Shown: in pieces, positions 28,256 to 37,067 of the stretch | Numbering within the stretch: the stretch's first letter is position 1 | Layout of the letters: every line of letters begins with the position of its first letter | Origin: Sulfurospirillum diekertiae | GTDB lineage: Bacteria; Campylobacterota; Campylobacteria; Campylobacterales; Sulfurospirillaceae | DNA length: 64,000 nt | Direction of reading: 5' to 3' | NCBI RefSeq assembly: GCF_002309535.1 | Contig: NZ_CP023275.1 | Span: forward strand, 2,542,001 to 2,606,000 | The notes under the pieces: model-generated | The model's database searches: none | Seen by the model: only the letters and a program-made list of their open reading frames with translations | What the model was told of the DNA's origin: nothing | Program-made: the position numbers and the translations under genes

Positions 28256-28678
28256 GTGAGTTATCTCTCTCTTTTTTTAACAAGTTTCGCCTCTGCCACG
28301 TTACTACCTGGTGGAAGCGAAGCGCTTTTTCTCTATCTTCTTAGCCTTCATCTAAACCCTTTTTTACTGCTTCTCATCGCAACACTGGGCAATACACTGG
28401 GCGCATTTGTTAACTATCTGCTTGGAAAATACGCTACAGACTTCGCCCTTCGCAAAAACTATATGAGCGAAAAACACCTCCAAAAAGCCTCCACTCTTTT
28501 TGAAAAATACGGCGCATGGAGTTTGCTTTTTTCATGGCTTCCCATCATTGGCGATCCACTCACGTTTGTTGCAGGTGTCGTACGTTATGCGTGGTGGAAG
28601 TTTATCATCATCGTTGGCTTTGCCAAATTGGCACGGTATATTTTTGTTTATCTTGGATTTTTGGCGGTAACACAATGA
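28256..28678 (+). CDS. YqaA/DedA-like membrane protein
   Basis: A 140-residue inner-membrane protein of the YqaA (SNARE-associated/DedA-like) family. Conserved features are LPGGSEALFLYLL near the N-terminus, GNTLGAFVNYLLGKY, and WLPIIGDPLTFVAGVVR. It starts with GTG three bases after the MFS stop. Family roles are debated (lipid or small-molecule transport). Its stop overlaps the next start as ATGA. Confidence 0.85.
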   Translation: MSYLSLFLTSFASATLLPGGSEALFLYLLSLHLNPFLLLLIATLGNTLGAFVNYLLGKYATDFALRKNYMSEKHLQKASTLFEKYGAWSLLFSWLPIIGDPLTFVAGVVRYAWWKFIIIVGFAKLARYIFVYLGFLAVTQ

Positions 28679-28941
28679 ACTCACCCATCTCCTGCGAATT
28701 TTATGACCAACTTATGGTCGCCATAGAACGCAAAATTCCCTCCACCATTGTCTATCTGGAAAACGAGCAAAGCACCACTCTTAAAGGGGTAGTCACAGAA
28801 TTAATGATGATTGAGTATGAAGAGTTTTTGATGTTAAAAGGTGGAAAAAAGATCAATCTTCAAACAATTTTTTCGTTTAATGGCAAAAGGCATAAAGAGG
28901 TTTCGTTTTTACATGTAAAGGGAGATAATTTCACAGAATAA
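28675..28941 (+). CDS. Small Rho-binding antiterminator (Rof)-like protein
   Basis: An 88-residue cytosolic protein. The opening ISCEFYDQLMVAIERK and the following short beta strands (TTLKGVVTELMMIEYEE) match the Rof/YaeO pattern, a small Sm-like barrel that inhibits Rho termination. Similarity is modest and the call is tentative. Start at 28675 overlaps the YqaA stop. The palindrome at 28909-28918 encodes LHV close to the C-terminus. Confidence 0.5.
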   Translation: MNSPISCEFYDQLMVAIERKIPSTIVYLENEQSTTLKGVVTELMMIEYEEFLMLKGGKKINLQTIFSFNGKRHKEVSFLHVKGDNFTE

Positions 28942-29033
28942 TGCCCTATTCGTCAATAATTTACGAATCGTTAACAGAACAGACTTATAATAGATCAAAA
29001 TAATTTTAAAATATGAATTTTGGAGCTTCAACA

Positions 29034-29477
29034 ATGTTGTACCCTACTAAATCAAAACTAAACAGCCTTTGCATCAGCAAAAGTTTTATGATCACGCTAG
29101 GCATATTTTCCCTAATCACTCCATCACTTTTTGGAGCAGGTTATATCTTACCAAGTGGCACAGTTGTATATGACAACACAGCAGACCAAACCATGTACAG
29201 AGTCGAGAGAGTTTCGCCTATGCCCCCTTCTTCGCACGTTATCGTAGAAGGATCTCCTATGCAGACTACAACGGTTATGGTTGAAGATAGAGTCGTTACC
29301 TATGATCGACCTGTTATTATTAGAGAACGAATCATTGACAGAGGTCCTGTTTATGATGTTGTCGATGCGGCAGGTACTGTCCTCTTTTATGGGCTATTAT
29401 ACGATGCCTTAGGACATGGCTTTTACCATTACGGACCTCATCGACATTATGACCGTTTCGATCACTATAGAAGATAA
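29034..29477 (+). CDS. Exported protein of unknown function with His/Tyr-rich tail
   Basis: About 147 residues. I do not recognise the family. The N-terminus has a long basic stretch followed by a hydrophobic segment (FMITLGIFSLITPSLFGA), consistent with a signal peptide or anchor. The middle is rich in Val, Arg and Asp (RVVTYDRPVIIRERIID). The tail is rich in His, Tyr and Arg (HGFYHYGPHRHYDRFDHYRR), which could bind metal. Start chosen at 29034 because GGAG lies eight to ten bases upstream; the ATG at 29013 has none. Paired operator-like palindromes follow. Confidence 0.7.
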   Translation: MLYPTKSKLNSLCISKSFMITLGIFSLITPSLFGAGYILPSGTVVYDNTADQTMYRVERVSPMPPSSHVIVEGSPMQTTTVMVEDRVVTYDRPVIIRERIIDRGPVYDVVDAAGTVLFYGLLYDALGHGFYHYGPHRHYDRFDHYRR

Positions 29478-29489
29478 GTCGACTCAAAA

Positions 29490-29595
29490 GAGCTAAACGT
29501 TTAACGGACATCCTTTTCTTTACATGTAAAGATTTTATCTCCCAAAATTGCGCTTATTTTGAAAATGTGCAATCGGAAGATTAAACGTTTAGCTC
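29490..29595. promoter_or_regulatory. Long-range 15-base inverted repeat with TAAACGTTTA cores
   Basis: GAGCTAAACGTTTAA at 29490-29504 is perfectly mirrored by TTAAACGTTTAGCTC at 29581-29595. Each arm contains the 10-base palindrome TAAACGTTTA. The 76-base spacer holds one TTACATGTAA (29520-29529). Paired self-palindromic sites about 90 bases apart suggest a looped operator or a long hairpin. It lies between the exported-protein gene and the DASS carrier. The rest of the gap up to 29788 is AT-rich with no gene seen. Confidence 0.5.
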
Positions 29596-29788
29596 CACTC
29601 TTTTTCCTCCTAGAAGAACTGGTCATTTCACACCAAACCTCTGAAAATATAACTTTTTTTTATTCCTCAAATTTAAGGATTCTTATCTTATTCTACTTCA
29701 AGAATCAAATTTAATATTTTTAATCTTTACTATAAGTAATTTTTCTATTTCTCTCATCTGACATCTAAAGTGTATACCAGGAGGTTAT

Positions 29789-31216
29789 ATGTTTAATACG
29801 AAGAAGATGATTTATATTGTTTTGGCGTTAGTCGCTATGCTCTCCATGATTTATCTCACACCAGAAATGCCGGGACTCAATTTTAAAGGAAAAGTAGCGC
29901 TGGGTGTTGGCATCTTTGCTATCATCGTCTGGATTACACAAGCCCTTGATGATGCACAGAGCGGTTTCTTAATCATTGCTTTTTTAGTTTTGTTTGGTGC
30001 AGGAAAAATTGGAGAAGCATTGATCGGTTACTCTTCTACGGGCGTTTGGATTGTTGTTTTGGGCATGATTATGGCAGCGTGTATGGGCGATACGGGACTT
30101 TCAAAAAGACTCGCTCTCATTATCGTGAGCAAAATCGGAAAATCTGCCATTAATTTGTATTGGGCGATCTCACTTGTGACGCTAATTATGACCTTTTTTA
30201 TTCCTTCTCTTGCAGCAAAAACCCTTTTGGTTTTGCCGATTATCACCTCGATGGGTTTGGCATTTGGTGCCGAAAAAGGGCAAAGTACCCTCGTAAAAGG
30301 GTTAATTTATATTGTCACTATTGCGGGAACGATGTACTGTATGGGCATTATGACTTCTCATGCCGCCAATCCTATCTCCGTCAGTCTTATCAAAAATGCA
30401 ACAGGCGTTGATGTTAGCTGGATGGAGTGGTTTAAAATCGGTATGCCACCCGCTTTACTCATGGGTTTAATTGCAACCTATATCATCATTAAGATGTTTC
30501 CACCTGATATTGAAGATATATCTGCTGGTCGCGATGTGATGAATCAACAATTAAGCGAGATGGGAAAAATGAGTCCAAAAGAGATTTATGCTTTTGTCAT
30601 TTTCATCGCAACACTTCTTCTGTGGGCGACCGATAAACTGCACGGTCTCAATGCAACCCTTGTTGCTATGCTTGCCGTTGCCGCAATGATCGCTCCCGTT
30701 CCTACACAAGTCATGACATGGAAAGAGGCTGAAAAGAAAGTGCCTTGGAATGTTTTTATCGTGTATGGAGCTGGTTTGTCCATGGGTTCCCTGCTCGTTA
30801 AAACGGGAGCCGCCGCATGGCTTGCCAGCACGTTTTTTCATCCGTTACTTAGTCTTGATGTCAAACTTCAAGTCGTCATTTTCATCTGGCTGATGCTGGC
30901 ACTTCAAGTCTTGTTCACAGGGGCAGGTCCTAAAACAACAGCATTGACACCCGTTGTCATCGCTCATGCCATCGCCGTTGCAGCGCTTCCTGCCAATGCG
31001 GGCATGCAAGTCACCGCATTTGTTCTCTTGGTTGCTATGAATATGCTCCACCAATACCTACTCCCCGTCTCCAATCTCCCGAACATCATCGGTCTGGCAA
31101 CGGAAGAGATCACCTCAAGCGAATTAATCAAAGTGGGTGCGATCATGAGTCTCTTTGGTGCGGTTTTTTGTACGATTATGGTTTACACGTATTGGAGTTG
31201 GATAGGGCTATTTTGA
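29789..31216 (+). CDS. DASS (SLC13)-family anion:sodium symporter
   Basis: A 475-residue membrane protein with about 11-12 helices, of the divalent anion:sodium symporter/CitT group. Family signs are the SNA/SLP-like substrate loops, seen as SHAANPISVSL in the first half and VSNLPNIIG in the second, each after a hairpin. It probably carries a C4-dicarboxylate, sulfate or related anion; the sequence does not settle which. AGGAGG precedes the ATG. Two strong hairpins follow the gene. Confidence 0.88.
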   Translation: MFNTKKMIYIVLALVAMLSMIYLTPEMPGLNFKGKVALGVGIFAIIVWITQALDDAQSGFLIIAFLVLFGAGKIGEALIGYSSTGVWIVVLGMIMAACMGDTGLSKRLALIIVSKIGKSAINLYWAISLVTLIMTFFIPSLAAKTLLVLPIITSMGLAFGAEKGQSTLVKGLIYIVTIAGTMYCMGIMTSHAANPISVSLIKNATGVDVSWMEWFKIGMPPALLMGLIATYIIIKMFPPDIEDISAGRDVMNQQLSEMGKMSPKEIYAFVIFIATLLLWATDKLHGLNATLVAMLAVAAMIAPVPTQVMTWKEAEKKVPWNVFIVYGAGLSMGSLLVKTGAAAWLASTFFHPLLSLDVKLQVVIFIWLMLALQVLFTGAGPKTTALTPVVIAHAIAVAALPANAGMQVTAFVLLVAMNMLHQYLLPVSNLPNIIGLATEEITSSELIKVGAIMSLFGAVFCTIMVYTYWSWIGLF

Positions 31217-31236
31217 TACGATTAGCTTAAAATTGG

Positions 31237-31269
31237 GTGTTCCATTAAAGCCTCTATTTAATGGAACAC
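31237..31269 (+). terminator. Hairpin 1 after the DASS gene
   Basis: A perfect 13-base-pair stem (GTGTTCCATTAAA with TTTAATGGAACAC) and 7-base loop start 20 bases after the stop codon. There is no U-tract directly after it. It acts in series with the next hairpin, between convergent genes. Confidence 0.65.
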
Positions 31270-31296
31270 TATAAAGAAATGAAAAAAGTAGATAAA

Positions 31297-31327
31297 AAAC
31301 GTTAAGAAGCTTGCATTCTTAACGTTT
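31297..31327 (+). terminator. Hairpin 2 after the DASS gene
   Basis: A 12-base-pair stem (AAACGTTAAGAA with TTCTTAACGTTT) and 7-base loop. The right arm runs straight into a TTACATGTAA copy (31326-31335). It could serve both the plus-strand DASS gene and the minus-strand binding-protein gene ending at 31444. Confidence 0.7.
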
Positions 31328-31443
31328 ACATGTAAAAATTTTGAAGGTCATTATTTTTAATTCCAAAACTAACCTACCATTGAATTTTAAGCTCAATAGG
31401 CGTTTGATAAAGGATGCAGTCATCAATCGTCTCAATATCTACT

Positions 31444-32478
31444 TTATTTTTGCGGAGGAATCCCTTTGATAATCATTTTTGCCTCTTCTTTACTTAACGG
31501 ATAGTCAAAAAAGCGTGTGTAAAAAGCAATGGTTTCTTGTTCGATGTCAAACTCTTTAAATTTTTCAGGATAAAAAATCTGTGCTGCCCATTGCACTTGT
31601 AAAATGGCTTCGGCACTGTATCTGTCCCAGAAAAACATCCCTTTTGGGTTGATGTAGACGCGTTTGGACAAGGTTGCGGAAGTATTTTTAAACATCGGGT
31701 TATTGAGAAAATCACTCGCTTGAACCTCACTAGAGGTGGAACCAATGATAACAATATCGGGATTCCATGCAATGATTTGTTCGGCTGAGACGGTTTTACT
31801 GGGGCCTTGAAGTGCACTAGCGACGTTAATGCCTCCCGCTAGTCGTATCCAAGAGTCCATCATTGAACCTGCGCCATCCACCACAAATGAGGTGCTAATA
31901 TTGCTCAGATGCAATACTTTTGGTCTTTGCTGAGCGGGAACATCTTTGAGCCTCTCATCAATCTTTTGCGTGACTTGATCTAAATAGAGCGCATACTGTT
32001 CCGCTTTCGCGAATGCGACTTTGCCCAAAATTTTGCCTGTCAGTAAAACGCACTCTCGTAAGGAAGGAAAATCTACAAGCGAAAGCTCGATAATAGGCAC
32101 GCCAAGGTTTCGAAATACTCCAATATTTTTATTGCCCACAAAGGTGAAAACAACATCAGGTTTGGCTTTTAACAACTCTTCTATGGAGCTCATCGCAACG
32201 GTATTATTACTAAAAACAACGGCTGCTTGGCGCATGTGTGGGTTGATCTTATAGAGCCACGGACACATCTGCTCTGTCACAATGGTTGCTACAATTTTAT
32301 CGCCAGCTCCAAGCATCGTCACAATCGCATTATGCGCAGGCCATGCATCAGCGATGCGTCCAATGGAATCGGGAATATTCGTATGCGTCGTGTTGGCGTT
32401 ATCGGTAAATGTTTGTTCTGCAAGAAGAGATGTACAGCTTAACGCGAAAATCATCAGTAAATAAGAAAAGTGTTTCAT
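31444..32478 (-). CDS. ABC transporter substrate-binding protein, FecB/BtuF (TroA-like) type
   Basis: About 344 residues with a Sec signal peptide (MKHFSYLLMIFALSCTSLLA). The mature protein has the class III binding-protein pattern: TFTDNANTTHTNIPDSIGRI at the start, a GAGDKIVAT loop and KPDVVFTFVGNKN before the linking helix. It probably binds an iron chelate, cobalamin or another metal complex. Start at 32478 is supported by GGAG seven bases upstream; the ATG 18 bases earlier is not. No permease or ATPase partner is adjacent, so it is an orphan here. Confidence 0.87.
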   Translation of the reverse strand: MKHFSYLLMIFALSCTSLLAEQTFTDNANTTHTNIPDSIGRIADAWPAHNAIVTMLGAGDKIVATIVTEQMCPWLYKINPHMRQAAVVFSNNTVAMSSIEELLKAKPDVVFTFVGNKNIGVFRNLGVPIIELSLVDFPSLRECVLLTGKILGKVAFAKAEQYALYLDQVTQKIDERLKDVPAQQRPKVLHLSNISTSFVVDGAGSMMDSWIRLAGGINVASALQGPSKTVSAEQIIAWNPDIVIIGSTSSEVQASDFLNNPMFKNTSATLSKRVYINPKGMFFWDRYSAEAILQVQWAAQIFYPEKFKEFDIEQETIAFYTRFFDYPLSKEEAKMIIKGIPPQK

Positions 32479-32522
32479 AACGTATCTCCAAATCAAGAGG
32501 CTTTACATGTAAAGATTTTATC

Positions 32523-32729
32523 TTAAAATTCATTGCCCTCTACACGGTTAATACGAACATCCACAGACTCATCATTTTTGGATGCAATGTAAATTTCGAT
32601 GGGACGACAGCAGACGTAACAGTCTTCAATATAACTCTCGCCCGCTTCACTACTTGGCTCAATAAAAATGGAAAAACTTTCCCAGCAGTAAGGGCAGGTG
32701 ATGGTTTTGTCAAAAAGGGTGTTATTCAT
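32523..32729 (-). CDS. CPXCG-motif cysteine-rich protein
   Basis: A 68-residue protein. Two Cys pairs, CPYC near residue 12 and CYVCCRP near residue 38, form a predicted zinc ribbon of the CPXCG family. Acidic C-terminus. Function unknown in the family. It lies 90 bases downstream of moeA on the same strand, separated by a large palindrome, and upstream of the orphan binding protein. Confidence 0.85.
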   Translation of the reverse strand: MNNTLFDKTITCPYCWESFSIFIEPSSEAGESYIEDCYVCCRPIEIYIASKNDESVDVRINRVEGNEF

Positions 32730-32762
32730 AAAAACCTTTCAGAACACAGCGGTCATAATTCA

Positions 32763-32792
32763 ATTTCTATCTTTACATGTAAAGATAGAAAT
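32763..32792. repeat. 30-base perfect palindrome centred on ACATGT
   Basis: The left half ATTTCTATCTTTACA is followed directly by its reverse complement with no spacer, so the TTACATGTAA motif at 32773-32782 is extended by ten bases of perfect symmetry on each side. It lies between moeA and the CPXCG gene. It may act as the moeA terminator, although the U-tract is weak. Confidence 0.85.
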
Positions 32793-32818
32793 GAGGTTTT
32801 TTGGGTATTGCCAGACTC

Positions 32819-34033
32819 TTACAAGTCTAGCAATACAATATCAACCATCTCGCCTTTTTCAATTTTTTGGACATCTTTTTCAACGCGTAAAAGAACGGGA
32901 TTTTCTAAGAGGTTATTGAGGATGGCACTACTGCCCTCTTTTTTGCCTTCTAAATCAACGACAAGCTGACCCTCAATAAATCGAAGATTGCACGCGGTAA
33001 ATTCCACAAATTTGGAGCGTTTTTTATAGAGCTCGCCCATGTAAGCTTTAATCGTTGGCAAAGCAAACGTTTGTGCGCGCATTTTACGAAGCAATGGAGC
33101 GATGAATAAAAAGGTACAGACCGAAGCACTGTACGGAAAGCCTGGGAGCGCGTAGATATATTTGTGACCTGTTTTGACAACACGTATATGGCGCCCCGGT
33201 TTCATGTACGAACCATCGATGATATTTTCGATTTTCATATCGGTAAGAATGCTCTGTATAAAGTCAAAATCACCCACACTACCGCCACCTGTGGTAATGA
33301 CGATGTCACTCCACATCAGCGCTTGACGAAGCTGTTGTTCGATCACATCTCGGTCATCACGAATGAGTTTAAAACGCATACACTCACAACCCAGTTGGCG
33401 TAAAATGGCTTCAACCGTCACATGGTTTGAACTGCGAATTTGAGCAAAAGAAGTCTTAGGCTCACCAAAGTCCAAGATTTCATTACCCGTAGAAAGAATG
33501 GCGATGCGAGGCTTCATAAAAACTTCAACCTGCACCATACCCACTTCTGCCATCACACCAATTTCCGCAAAACCGATCTTCGTGCCTTTTTTGATGAGCA
33601 CTTCACCCGCTTTATAGTTCTCTCCCACAGGACGAACCGCAAAGCCTTTCGACACCGCAGAAGTAATGTGAATCTTGCCTTCTTTGACCTCAACATTTTC
33701 GATGGGAATCAGCGTATCGCTACCTTCGCTCATCAGTGTTCCCGTAAAAGTTTTAACACATTCACCTTTGTTCACGACACCGTGCGTCTCAGTCCCCGCT
33801 GGGATAAAATCACTAATGATCAACGAGCCTAGTTGCTGATCAACAAAGCGAATGGCGTAGCCATCCATCGAAGAAGTTGCATGCGTTGGATTGTTTTCAG
33901 GAGCTACAATATCAACGGCAAGAAAGCGACCCAACGCGTCACCAATAAAAATATTTTCAATGCCAATTTCGGTTTTTATAGAGTTTTCAAGCGCCTTCAG
34001 CGTCTCATCAAAAGGAGGAAATGTATGGCTCAT
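32819..34033 (-). CDS. moeA: Molybdopterin molybdenumtransferase
   Basis: A 404-residue MoeA. Inserts molybdate (or tungstate) into adenylylated molybdopterin. N-terminal region with ATSSMDGYA, central MoCF-binding domain with ILSTGNEIL and TTGGGSVGDFDF, and a C-terminal beta domain after GFPYSASVCTF. It overlaps the moaE stop by four bases (ATGA), so moaD-moaE-moeA is one translationally coupled operon. Cytosolic. Confidence 0.95.
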   Translation of the reverse strand: MSHTFPPFDETLKALENSIKTEIGIENIFIGDALGRFLAVDIVAPENNPTHATSSMDGYAIRFVDQQLGSLIISDFIPAGTETHGVVNKGECVKTFTGTLMSEGSDTLIPIENVEVKEGKIHITSAVSKGFAVRPVGENYKAGEVLIKKGTKIGFAEIGVMAEVGMVQVEVFMKPRIAILSTGNEILDFGEPKTSFAQIRSSNHVTVEAILRQLGCECMRFKLIRDDRDVIEQQLRQALMWSDIVITTGGGSVGDFDFIQSILTDMKIENIIDGSYMKPGRHIRVVKTGHKYIYALPGFPYSASVCTFLFIAPLLRKMRAQTFALPTIKAYMGELYKKRSKFVEFTACNLRFIEGQLVVDLEGKKEGSSAILNNLLENPVLLRVEKDVQKIEKGEMVDIVLLDL

Positions 34034-34476
34034 GCGTCCGCCTTTAATAGACCTGATCCACTCAAAATGTGAGATCGCTCTTTGGCATACACACGTTTTC
34101 CGTCCACCAAATCATACTTCCAAATGGGAGCGTTGGCTTTAAAATCTTCGACAAAATCATTAATCATTTTGAGGGCTACCTTTCGTTTGGGAGAAACAAC
34201 AGCGGCAATATAACTTGAAGTATGGTTAGGTACATCACCACGAGAATGTGCCATAAGAAGATACGCATTTTGCGCTTTGGCTTTTTCTTGCCACGCGTTA
34301 AACCAGTTATTTAAAATAGGCTCGTAAATATCAAAACTAAGCCCTTCAATGCCATCTTCATCTCTGACAATTCCCACAAAAGGAATGAACGCACCATAGT
34401 TTTTATCGCTAATTTTGGCGTACCAATCTGCCAAAATCGTGTTTACATGTAAAGATCCATTGTGAAGTTCTACCAT
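34030..34476 (-). CDS. moaE: Molybdopterin synthase catalytic subunit
   Basis: A 148-residue MoaE, large subunit of molybdopterin synthase. Family motifs are GAFIPFVGIVRDEDG, MAHSRGDVP and the basic segment SPKRKVALKMINDF containing the active-site Lys. A palindrome copy (34443-34452) encodes LHV near the N-terminus. Pairs with MoaD, encoded three bases upstream. Confidence 0.93.
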   Translation of the reverse strand: MVELHNGSLHVNTILADWYAKISDKNYGAFIPFVGIVRDEDGIEGLSFDIYEPILNNWFNAWQEKAKAQNAYLLMAHSRGDVPNHTSSYIAAVVSPKRKVALKMINDFVEDFKANAPIWKYDLVDGKRVYAKERSHILSGSGLLKADA

Positions 34477-34479
34477 AGA

Positions 34480-34701
34480 TCAACCTCCACAAACAGGAGG
34501 GAGAAGTGAGATTTTATCGTTTTTGGAAAGGGGAATATTGAGGTCGCAAACAAGAGTGTCATTGACAGCGACGGCGCAGATAGCAAGCCAATCTTGAAGT
34601 TCTTTGTCTTCTTTAAAAAAGGTTTTGAGTTCACTAAGATTTGAGATATCCACCTCAATACTGGGGCGACCAAGGGGTCCTAAAAATTCGACTTTTGCCA
34701 C
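34480..34701 (-). CDS. moaD: Molybdopterin synthase sulfur carrier subunit
   Basis: A 73-residue ubiquitin-fold protein ending in LPPVCGG. The C-terminal Gly-Gly is thiocarboxylated by MoeB and delivers sulfur to precursor Z with MoaE. Start MAKVEFLGPLGRPSIEVD. The region upstream has a palindrome copy at 34714-34723 between nifU and moaD. Confidence 0.93.
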   Translation of the reverse strand: MAKVEFLGPLGRPSIEVDISNLSELKTFFKEDKELQDWLAICAVAVNDTLVCDLNIPLSKNDKISLLPPVCGG

Positions 34702-34769
34702 ATCTTTTCCTTATTACATGTAAGAAATTTCGAAAGATTAGGAGGGGAGGAAAAACTCCTCCCAATCTT

Positions 34770-35759
34770 TTAGATAGGTAATATTCGTATATTTTTACTT
34801 AATTTCTCTTGTAGGACAGCTTCAATCGCAAAAAGCGTGCCTGTAGAGCTACTTGCACAGCCGCTGCAAGCGCCAAGGTATCGGATATACACATCACTGA
34901 CACCACCATCACCCTCTTTAATGTCGAGGATTTCAAGGTTACCACCATCCATAACCAGCATTGGACGAATGTTTTCATCAATGATTGATTCAATCGCTTG
35001 GAATTTTTTAACGATGGTCAGATCATCAAAGTCAACGGTATTGCTACCTTCGATTTTGGAGTTAGAGATAGCTAATAAATGGTCATGTTCCATTTCCGCT
35101 CTGGTATCTCTTAAAATGTCAACCAAGTAATGTTCTCTTGCCTCATGCCCACCTGGTTTGATACACGATTTACAAAACGCACCTGCTTTGGTGTAGTTGG
35201 TAATCTCTTCAACCGTTTTAAGGTCATTAATTTTAATCACTTCTTTAATCGTTCCAAGGCTGACACGTGCACATTCACACACAATGATGTCATCTTCAAA
35301 GGAAGCCGCATCAACGCCTTTATACGAAGCTGCTGCTGCTTTAATAACGTCGTATGCCATAACCGAACAGTGCATTTTTTGAGGTGGAACTGCAGGAACA
35401 TCAGGGGTATCGCGCATGGCATGTTCAACATCAATATTGGTAATTTTAACCGCTTCAGAAACCGTTTTACCGATACAGAGTTCTGCCATAGTGTCAGAAC
35501 TTGCGATCGCTGTACCACAACCAAAACTTTTAAATTTTGCTGCCTTGATGATTTCGGTTGCTTCATCAACGATCCAGTAAAGTCTTACGGCATCGCCACA
35601 ACTCTCTGCACCAAAATCAGCAATGATGAGCTTGCCACCCATATTTTTTGCATCTTCTTCAGTCAACTCGCCCATATTTTGTGGGTGATTCATTAAATCT
35701 TGTACTTTTTGGCTGTATTCCTCCCAAATGGAGCCGCCAATCAAACTATTTTTTGCCAT
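34770..35759 (-). CDS. nifU: NifU-type iron-sulfur scaffold, three-domain
   Basis: A 329-residue protein. The N-terminal IscU-like domain has three scaffold cysteines (ESCGD, FGCGTA, MHCSV). The central BFD-like [2Fe-2S] domain has CECARV and CKSCI, and the C-terminal Nfu domain has CSGCASSS. It assembles Fe-S clusters with NifS. Campylobacterota use this NIF-type pair for general Fe-S maturation in place of ISC (established for Helicobacter and Campylobacter). Start at 35759 follows GAGG; the reading frame open upstream overlaps nifS and is not used. Confidence 0.95.
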   Translation of the reverse strand: MAKNSLIGGSIWEEYSQKVQDLMNHPQNMGELTEEDAKNMGGKLIIADFGAESCGDAVRLYWIVDEATEIIKAAKFKSFGCGTAIASSDTMAELCIGKTVSEAVKITNIDVEHAMRDTPDVPAVPPQKMHCSVMAYDVIKAAAASYKGVDAASFEDDIIVCECARVSLGTIKEVIKINDLKTVEEITNYTKAGAFCKSCIKPGGHEAREHYLVDILRDTRAEMEHDHLLAISNSKIEGSNTVDFDDLTIVKKFQAIESIIDENIRPMLVMDGGNLEILDIKEGDGGVSDVYIRYLGACSGCASSSTGTLFAIEAVLQEKLSKNIRILPI

Positions 35760-35784
35760 TTTTTTATCCTCTATCGTTATTGAA

Positions 35785-36993
<1,209 letters not shown>

Positions 36994-36998
36994 CTATA

Positions 36999-37017
36999 TA
37001 GGATAAACTTTATCCTA
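36999..37017. promoter_or_regulatory. Operator-like palindrome upstream of nifS
   Basis: TAGGATAAA-C-TTTATCCTA, a perfect 9-base-arm inverted repeat 24 bases before the nifS ATG. Position and symmetry suggest a repressor site. Candidate binders are an Rrf2/IscR-like or Fur-type regulator; that is inference, since the sequence does not match a consensus I can assert. Confidence 0.5.
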
Positions 37018-37067
37018 ATTAATTTTTGAATACTATTACTTTCTATATTAAAAAATACTAAAGAAAT

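Noticed and set aside
31380-31443. Short frame after the orphan binding protein ending TIDDCILYQTPIELKIQW
   Set aside because: It reads like real protein and could be a gene fragment, but it has no start codon or ribosome site and overlaps the preceding stop region, so it cannot be supported as a gene.
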